Origin: Chloroflexota bacterium | GTDB taxonomy: Bacteria > Chloroflexota > Anaerolineae > Anaerolineales > Villigracilaceae | NCBI GenBank assembly: GCA_019873655.1 | Contig: JAIOAU010000001.1 | Location: 1-64,000 of the forward strand | Direction: 5' to 3' | DNA length: 64,000 nucleotides | Part shown: piece by piece, positions 59,220-64,000 of the stretch | Numbering within the stretch: position 1 is the first letter of the stretch | Layout: every line of letters starts with the position of its first letter | Made by a program: the position numbers and the translations under genes | Notes under the pieces: model-generated | What the model saw: the letters and a program-made list of their open reading frames with translations, nothing else | Told to the model about the DNA's origin: nothing | The model's database searches: none

Positions 59220-60583
59220 TTGCAAAACGCCTCTCCGCGTTCTTCGAAATCGCGGAATTCATCGAAGGAAGTGCCGCCCGGCGACAGGAGGACAACCCGG
59301 CCAGGTTGGGCGAGTTGGGCCGCCGTCTCGACCGCGGCGCGCAGATTGGGGCAGCGATGCAGGCCAAAGGTCCGCCCGCGGCGCGCCTGTTCGAGGACGG
59401 CTTCGATCTTGGCGGCCGCCTCGCCGAACAGAATGACCTGTTCCACGCGCTGGGCGACCAGTTCGGCCAGCGATTCCCAGGGCAGGTTTTTGTCGCGGCC
59501 GCCCAGCAGGAGGATGATCGGTTCTTCGAAAGAGCGGATGGCGGCCATCGTCCGCTCGGGGGCGGTGGCGATTGAGTCGTTGTACCAGGCCGCGCCGCGG
59601 TAGGTGCGCACGTATTGCAGGCGATGGGGCACGCCGCTGAAATCCTGCACGCCGGCCGGGATGGCGCGGCGGGGCAGGCCGGCGGCGCAGGCGATGGCGC
59701 AGGCGGCCATGACGTTCAGGCGGTTATGCTCGCCGCGCAGGCGGATGGTATCCTGCTTGAGCAGAGCCGATTCTTTCCCGGCGACGCGCAGGTAAATACG
59801 CCCTCTGCGTAAGAAGACCCCGTCGCCGTCTTCGGGCAGGGGAGTGAAGCCGAAGGACAGCAGCCGCCCGCGCGCCTGGCCGCGCAGCCCCCAGGCGCCG
59901 GGATCGTCGCGGCCGAGGATGGCAATGTCGTCGGCGCGCTGGAAGGTCAGGATGCGGGCCTTGGCGGCGGTGTAGGCTTCCATCGTGCCGTGACGGTCGA
60001 GGTGATTGGGGGTGATGTTCAAGACGGCGGCGATGTTGGGCGAGAGGGTCATCTGTTCGAGTTGAAAACTGGAGATTTCCAGGATGGCCAGGTCGTCGGG
60101 GCGCATTTCGTCCACGTAATTCAGCAGCGGGTCGCCGATGTTGCCGCCGACGTAGACGCGCCGCTGGCTGCCCTCGAAGGCGGCCCGGGCGATGCGTCCG
60201 ACCAGGCTGGTGGTGGTCGTCTTGCCGGCCGAGCCGGTGATGCCGATGGTCGGGCAGGGGACGGCCTCCATGAACACCTGGGTGTCATTGGTCAGCGGCA
60301 GGCCGCGCCGGAGCGCCTCCTGCACCAACGGCAGGGTGAGCGGAATGCCGCCCGAGATGCACAGCACGTCGGTCGCGTCGAGCAGGCTGAGCGGATGGTC
60401 GCCGAACACCCAGCGGATGGGCAGGTCGGCCAAAGCGGCCTGGGCGGAGACCATCTCCTCGGCGGCGCGGCGGTCGTTCAGGGTCACGAGCGCGCCGTGA
60501 CGCGCCAGGTAGCGCGCCGCCGCCTGTCCCTGACGGGCGCCTCCCAGGATGGTCACGCGTTTGCCGTTCCAGTCTGTCGTCAT
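59198..60583 (-). CDS. murD: UDP-N-acetylmuramoylalanine--D-glutamate ligase
   Basis: A 461-residue Mur ligase. Motifs: GITGSAGKTTTTSLVG, LEISSFQLE, NITPNHLDRHGTMEAYTAAKARI, RGEHNRLNVMAACAI, NDSIATAPERTMAAIRSF, LLLGGRDKNLPW and LLSPGGTSFDEFRDFEERGEAF. It follows mraY by one base. Confidence 0.96.
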   Translation of the reverse strand: MTTDWNGKRVTILGGARQGQAAARYLARHGALVTLNDRRAAEEMVSAQAALADLPIRWVFGDHPLSLLDATDVLCISGGIPLTLPLVQEALRRGLPLTNDTQVFMEAVPCPTIGITGSAGKTTTTSLVGRIARAAFEGSQRRVYVGGNIGDPLLNYVDEMRPDDLAILEISSFQLEQMTLSPNIAAVLNITPNHLDRHGTMEAYTAAKARILTFQRADDIAILGRDDPGAWGLRGQARGRLLSFGFTPLPEDGDGVFLRRGRIYLRVAGKESALLKQDTIRLRGEHNRLNVMAACAIACAAGLPRRAIPAGVQDFSGVPHRLQYVRTYRGAAWYNDSIATAPERTMAAIRSFEEPIILLLGGRDKNLPWESLAELVAQRVEQVILFGEAAAKIEAVLEQARRGRTFGLHRCPNLRAAVETAAQLAQPGRVVLLSPGGTSFDEFRDFEERGEAFCKWVSELS

Positions 60584-60584
60584 C

Positions 60585-61577
60585 TCACACCAGCGCCAGT
60601 CCTACGCCCAGCATGGCTCCCAAAAGGCCGATCAGCCAGAAACGCTGCACGATTTGCATCTCCGACCAACCCAAGAGTTCGAAGTGCAGATGGATGGGGG
60701 CCATTTTGAAGAAGCGGCGGCCTTTGGTCGCCTTGAAGTACAAAATCTGAATCACGTCGCTCAGCGCCTCGCTGAAGGGGATGACGGCGATGATGGGCAG
60801 CAGCGCCCACTGGCCGGTCATCAGGGCGATGACGGCGATCGAAGCGCCCAGCGAGAGCGAACCGGTGTCGCCCATGAACAATTGGGCGGGGTGCACATTG
60901 AACCATAGGAAGCCGAACAGCGCGCCGACCATGGTGAAACAGAAGCGGGCGATGAAGACCTGGCCTTGCATGATGGCAATTCCGCCGTAAGCGGCGAAGA
61001 TGGTGGCCGAGATGAGTCCGGCCAGACCGTCCAGCCCGTCGGTGAAATTGATGGCGTTGGTCATGCTGACGATGACGAAGGCGGCGATGGGGACGTACCA
61101 GACGCCCAGTTCGATTTCGCCCTGATGGCCCGGCAGGAACAAATCGGGTACATCGAGGATGTACTTGAGGGCAAAAGCCACGCCCAGCGCCAGCACGATT
61201 TGCGCCAGGAATTTGGTGCGGATGCGCAACCCACTGCCCTTGCGCCGGCCGCGAATGCCCTCCCAATCGTCCAGCGCGCCCAGCGCGGCGTAGACGAACA
61301 TGGCGGCCAGCGGCACCAGTACCGAGCGGCCGAGCACTTTCATGCCGATCAGACTGGCGGCGTTGAGCAAGATCGTCAGCATGGCCACCGGCAGGATGAT
61401 CATCACGCCGCCCATGGTGGGCGTGCCCATCTTGGTGAAATGCCGTCCCGGCTCCTCGACGCGGATGATTTTGCCGATCTTGAAGTGGCGCAGGATGCGC
61501 AAGAGCGGCCCGCCCCAGATGACGGTCATCATGAAGGCCAGGCTGGCCAGGCTCAGGACAAAGGGCGTTTCGCTCAT
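60585..61577 (-). CDS. mraY: Phospho-N-acetylmuramoyl-pentapeptide transferase
   Basis: A 330-residue, ten-helix enzyme making lipid I. Motifs: GTPTMGGVMIILP, DDWEGIRGRRKGSGLRIRTK (DD site), NAINFTDGLDGLAG, GDTGSLSLGASIA, and PIHLHFELLGWSEMQIVQRFW. GGAGG lies before the ATG, which overlaps the murF stop by 4 bp. Confidence 0.97.
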   Translation of the reverse strand: MSETPFVLSLASLAFMMTVIWGGPLLRILRHFKIGKIIRVEEPGRHFTKMGTPTMGGVMIILPVAMLTILLNAASLIGMKVLGRSVLVPLAAMFVYAALGALDDWEGIRGRRKGSGLRIRTKFLAQIVLALGVAFALKYILDVPDLFLPGHQGEIELGVWYVPIAAFVIVSMTNAINFTDGLDGLAGLISATIFAAYGGIAIMQGQVFIARFCFTMVGALFGFLWFNVHPAQLFMGDTGSLSLGASIAVIALMTGQWALLPIIAVIPFSEALSDVIQILYFKATKGRRFFKMAPIHLHFELLGWSEMQIVQRFWLIGLLGAMLGVGLALV

Positions 61578-62989
61578 TCGGCCGCCTCCAGGGCTATGAC
61601 GATGCGGTCCATGCGGATGCCGTGTGAACCCTTGACCAGCACGACGTCCGTATCGCGTAAAGTCTCCGACAGGTAAGCGACCGCCTGATCGGTGGTCTCG
61701 CATTCATGCACCGCCTTGGACCTCAGGCCGGCTTGCCGCGCCGCGGCGGCGATGATGCGGGCGCGCTCGCCGACGGTGATCAGCAAGTCGGCCACCTCGG
61801 CCGCCCGCACGCCGACCATCTCGTGGCCGGCGCGCTCGTAGGGGCCGAGTTCGAGCATGTCGCCCAGGACGGCCACTTTGCGGCCTTCCAGTTCGGCCAG
61901 CAGGTTCAGCGCCGCCAGCATCGACTCGGGCGAGGCGTTGTAGGTGTCGTCCAGGAGCAGCGCCCCGCTGCGGGCGCGGACGGCCACCAGCCGCAGTTGT
62001 GTATGTCCCTGGCGCAGGCCGGCCAGGATTTCCTGCCAGGTCAATCCCTCGGCCAGACCGACCGCCGCGGCCCGCAAGGCGGTGTGGACCGAATGCTGAC
62101 CGAGGAGCGGAACGCGCACGTGCAGGGTATCCTTGCCGTAGTGCATCCGAAAGCGGATGCCTTCCAGTCCCAGCCCTTCGACCTCGTCGGCCCACAGGTG
62201 GGCGTGCGAGTCCAGGCCGTAGAACAGGATGCGCGCCCGGGTCAGTTCGGCCATCGGCCGCACCCAGGGATCGTCGTAGTTCAGGACGGCCACGCCCTCC
62301 GGGGCGGAGGGCAGCGCCTGAATCAATTCGGATTTGCCGCGCGCAATCGCTTCCTGCGAACCGGCCCGCTCGGCGTGGACGGTGCCGATGTTGGTGATCA
62401 CGCCGACTTGCGGAAGGGCGATGTCGCACAGGAAGGCGATTTCGCCGGGGACGTAGAATCCCATTTCCAGCACCGCCCGTTCGTGGCCGGCGCCCAGATG
62501 CAGGATGGTCAGCGGCAGGCCGATCTCGTTGTTCAGATTGCCGGGGCTTTTCAGCGTGCGGTAGCGCATGCTCAATACTTCGGCGATCACTTCTTTCGTG
62601 GTGGATTTGCCCACCGAGCCGGTGATGCCGATGACGCGCAAGTTCAATTTGCGCCGCCAGAAGCGGGCGATTTGCTGCAGCGCCGTCAGGGTGTTTTCGA
62701 CCCGCAGGCAGAGGGGCAGCCGGTTCAATGCTTCGAAAGAGGTGAGCGGGGCGCGCAGGTCGAGGGTAGGGTACGGTTCTTTGAGGTCGCGCTGGATGAG
62801 GGCGAAGGAGGCCCCGCGCCGGAAGGCGTCGGCGACGAAGTCGTGGCCGTCGACGCGCTCGCCGGGCAGGGCGACGAACAGGCTGCCGGGGATGGCCTGA
62901 CGCGAGTCGATCGCCGCCTCGGTGATGACGGTCTCGGCGGAGGGACGGGTGTGGGTCAGGGCTTCGAGTACGTCGGCCAGGGTCAACAC
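61574..62989 (-). CDS. murF: UDP-N-acetylmuramoyl-tripeptide--D-alanyl-D-alanine ligase
   Basis: A 471-residue Mur ligase attaching D-Ala-D-Ala. Motifs: DSRQAIPGSLFVALPGERVDGHDFV, GITGSVGKSTTKEVIAEVL, NLNNEIGLPLTIL, NIGTVHAERAGS, LLDDTYNASPESMLAALNLL and LGDMLELGPY. GTG start. It begins 7 bp after the penicillin-binding protein gene, leaving no room for murE. Confidence 0.95.
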   Translation of the reverse strand: MLTLADVLEALTHTRPSAETVITEAAIDSRQAIPGSLFVALPGERVDGHDFVADAFRRGASFALIQRDLKEPYPTLDLRAPLTSFEALNRLPLCLRVENTLTALQQIARFWRRKLNLRVIGITGSVGKSTTKEVIAEVLSMRYRTLKSPGNLNNEIGLPLTILHLGAGHERAVLEMGFYVPGEIAFLCDIALPQVGVITNIGTVHAERAGSQEAIARGKSELIQALPSAPEGVAVLNYDDPWVRPMAELTRARILFYGLDSHAHLWADEVEGLGLEGIRFRMHYGKDTLHVRVPLLGQHSVHTALRAAAVGLAEGLTWQEILAGLRQGHTQLRLVAVRARSGALLLDDTYNASPESMLAALNLLAELEGRKVAVLGDMLELGPYERAGHEMVGVRAAEVADLLITVGERARIIAAAARQAGLRSKAVHECETTDQAVAYLSETLRDTDVVLVKGSHGIRMDRIVIALEAAE

Positions 62990-62996
62990 GTCGGCC

Positions 62997-64000
62997 TCAC
63001 TCTCCTCCCGCTGCCTGCAGGCGGATATCGTCGGGCGGGATGTTCATCAACACAACCAGTTGTTCGACCATCTGGCGGAAGACCGGCGCGGCCACTTGAG
63101 AAGCCCAGGGCGAGGCGGTCGGCCGTTCGAGCCAGACGTAGACGAGGAAACGGGGGTCGTCGGCCGGCCCCCAGCCGATGAAGGAGGCGTTGGTCTGGCG
63201 CGGATCGTAGCCGTAGGCGGTCGGGATTTGGGCGGTGCCGGTCTTGCCCGCCAGGGTGTAGCCGGGGACATTGGCCAGCGAGGTCTCGTTGCTGAGCGAT
63301 TCGACCAGCATCTGGTTGAGGGCGCGGGCCGTTTCGGGCGAGATCGGCCGCCCGACGATTTGGGTGGACATGGCGCGCTGTTGACCGTCCTGCACGATGG
63401 CGTGGAGGACGTGCGGATAGACCATGCGGCCCTCGTTGGCGATGGCCGAACCGGCCATGACCATCTGAATGGGGGTGACGGCCACGCCCTGGCCAAAGGC
63501 GTTGGTGCCCAGGTCGATCGGATACCAGTCGCCGTCGCCGGGCAGTTTCAGCCGGCCCGGGTGTTCGCCAGCCAGGTCGATGCCGGTGAGGCGGCCGAGG
63601 CCGAAACTCTGCATGTAGCCATAGAAAGTGTCCGCGCCCATCTCGACGGCCGTCCAGGCCAGGCAGACGTTGAGCGAATGCTCTAAACAGCCGGTCATGT
63701 CCTGATAGCCCCAAGCGCCGCCGTCCCAGTTGTGGATGTAGCCGCCGCCGACGATGATGGTGCCGGTGTCGAGGAAGACGGTATCGGGGGTCACGGTTCC
63801 GCTGTCGAGGGCGGCGGCCATGGTCAGGACTTTCAAGACCGAGCCGGGTTCGTAGGCCTGGCTGATGGCGCGATTGAAGGGCGTCTCGCCGACGAAAATG
63901 TTCTCATATTCCCAGTAGCGGTTGAGGTCCATGCGCGGGGTGACGGCCATGGCCAGGATTTCGCCGGTTTGCGGGTCCATGACGATGATGACGCCCGAGC
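62997..64000 (-). CDS. Penicillin-binding protein / FtsI-type transpeptidase, partial
   Basis: The C-terminal 334 codons or so of a class B penicillin-binding protein; the 5' end is beyond the right edge. Active-site motifs: YEPGSVLKVL (SxxK), LEHSLNV (SxN), and LAGKTGTAQIP (KTG). The preceding sequence IIVMDPQTGEILAMA is typical. Its place as first of the run before murF fits FtsI/PBP2-like septal transpeptidase. Confidence 0.93.
   Translation of the reverse strand, partial: SGVIIVMDPQTGEILAMAVTPRMDLNRYWEYENIFVGETPFNRAISQAYEPGSVLKVLTMAAALDSGTVTPDTVFLDTGTIIVGGGYIHNWDGGAWGYQDMTGCLEHSLNVCLAWTAVEMGADTFYGYMQSFGLGRLTGIDLAGEHPGRLKLPGDGDWYPIDLGTNAFGQGVAVTPIQMVMAGSAIANEGRMVYPHVLHAIVQDGQQRAMSTQIVGRPISPETARALNQMLVESLSNETSLANVPGYTLAGKTGTAQIPTAYGYDPRQTNASFIGWGPADDPRFLVYVWLERPTASPWASQVAAPVFRQMVEQLVVLMNIPPDDIRLQAAGGE

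Overview
The window looks like a high-GC chromosome segment from the Chloroflexota, probably the Anaerolineae. This is inferred from gene content: a monoderm-type division/cell-wall cluster with a CvpA-like gene, a heliorhodopsin, several F420-type oxidoreductases, lipoprotein glycoside hydrolases and an abundance of small palindromic and 7-9 nt periodic intergenic repeats. No rRNA or tRNA gene was seen, so the taxonomic call is tentative.

Region 1 (1-9.2 kb): an IS1595-type insertion sequence starts exactly at base 1 and its transposase is frameshifted. It abuts an array of five 71-bp tandem repeats. Next, on the minus strand, come two paralogous lipoprotein esterase/hydrolases left by a tandem duplication, with a remnant of a second TetR gene, then an intact TetR regulator with an operator over its own start, and two large secreted lipoprotein glycoside hydrolases (GH5-like plus LamG; GH9-like).

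Region 2 (9.2-23.3 kb, all minus strand): an island of membrane proteins with four CPBP-family intramembrane proteases, an AIM24-family protein, an ArsR-like regulator with a 17-bp-arm palindrome, a membrane polyferredoxin, a TetR regulator plus alpha/beta hydrolase with triple half-site operator, a DUF418 gene broken by a 74-bp insertion, a DUF2207 protein, an F420-type nitroreductase and a PlsC-like acyltransferase.

Region 3 (23.5-49.2 kb): after a PHP phosphoesterase and a glycosyltransferase-like gene comes a light-response and photoprotection island. A CarH/LitR-type MerR regulator with a B12-binding domain is divergent from phytoene desaturase (crtI) and phytoene synthase (crtB). The two share a regulatory region with a perfect consensus promoter embedded in repeats. 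The plus-strand run that follows includes a transporter, Rieske protein, Ca-type P-ATPase, site-2 protease, SRPBCC protein, DICT-like sensor, DUF1295 protein, UV-damage endonuclease, SDR, photolyase, two PPOX proteins, a TspO-like protein, a hydrolase, a heliorhodopsin with its key residues, a peroxiredoxin-like gene with an in-frame UGA best read as selenocysteine, PlsY, a carotenoid-type glycosyltransferase and a lycopene cyclase. Together they suggest light sensing (B12 and retinal), carotenoid synthesis, repair of UV damage and peroxide detoxification.

Region 4 (49.2-64 kb, minus strand): a tightly packed dcw cluster in the transcribed order pbp(ftsI)-murF-mraY-murD-ftsW-murG-cvpA-like-murC-small ORF-murB-ddl-ftsQ-ftsA-ftsZ, with many 4-bp stop/start overlaps. 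murE is not at its usual place. The penicillin-binding protein runs off the right edge.

The most unusual sequence-level observations are: (a) the selenocysteine peroxiredoxin with a SECIS-like hairpin next to heliorhodopsin; (b) repeats that have entered genes in frame (five 42-bp units in the photolyase, a palindrome in lycopene cyclase, another at the SRPBCC C-terminus, and one breaking DUF418); and (c) gene-oriented 7-9 nt periodic leaders directly before start codons that lack a Shine-Dalgarno sequence.
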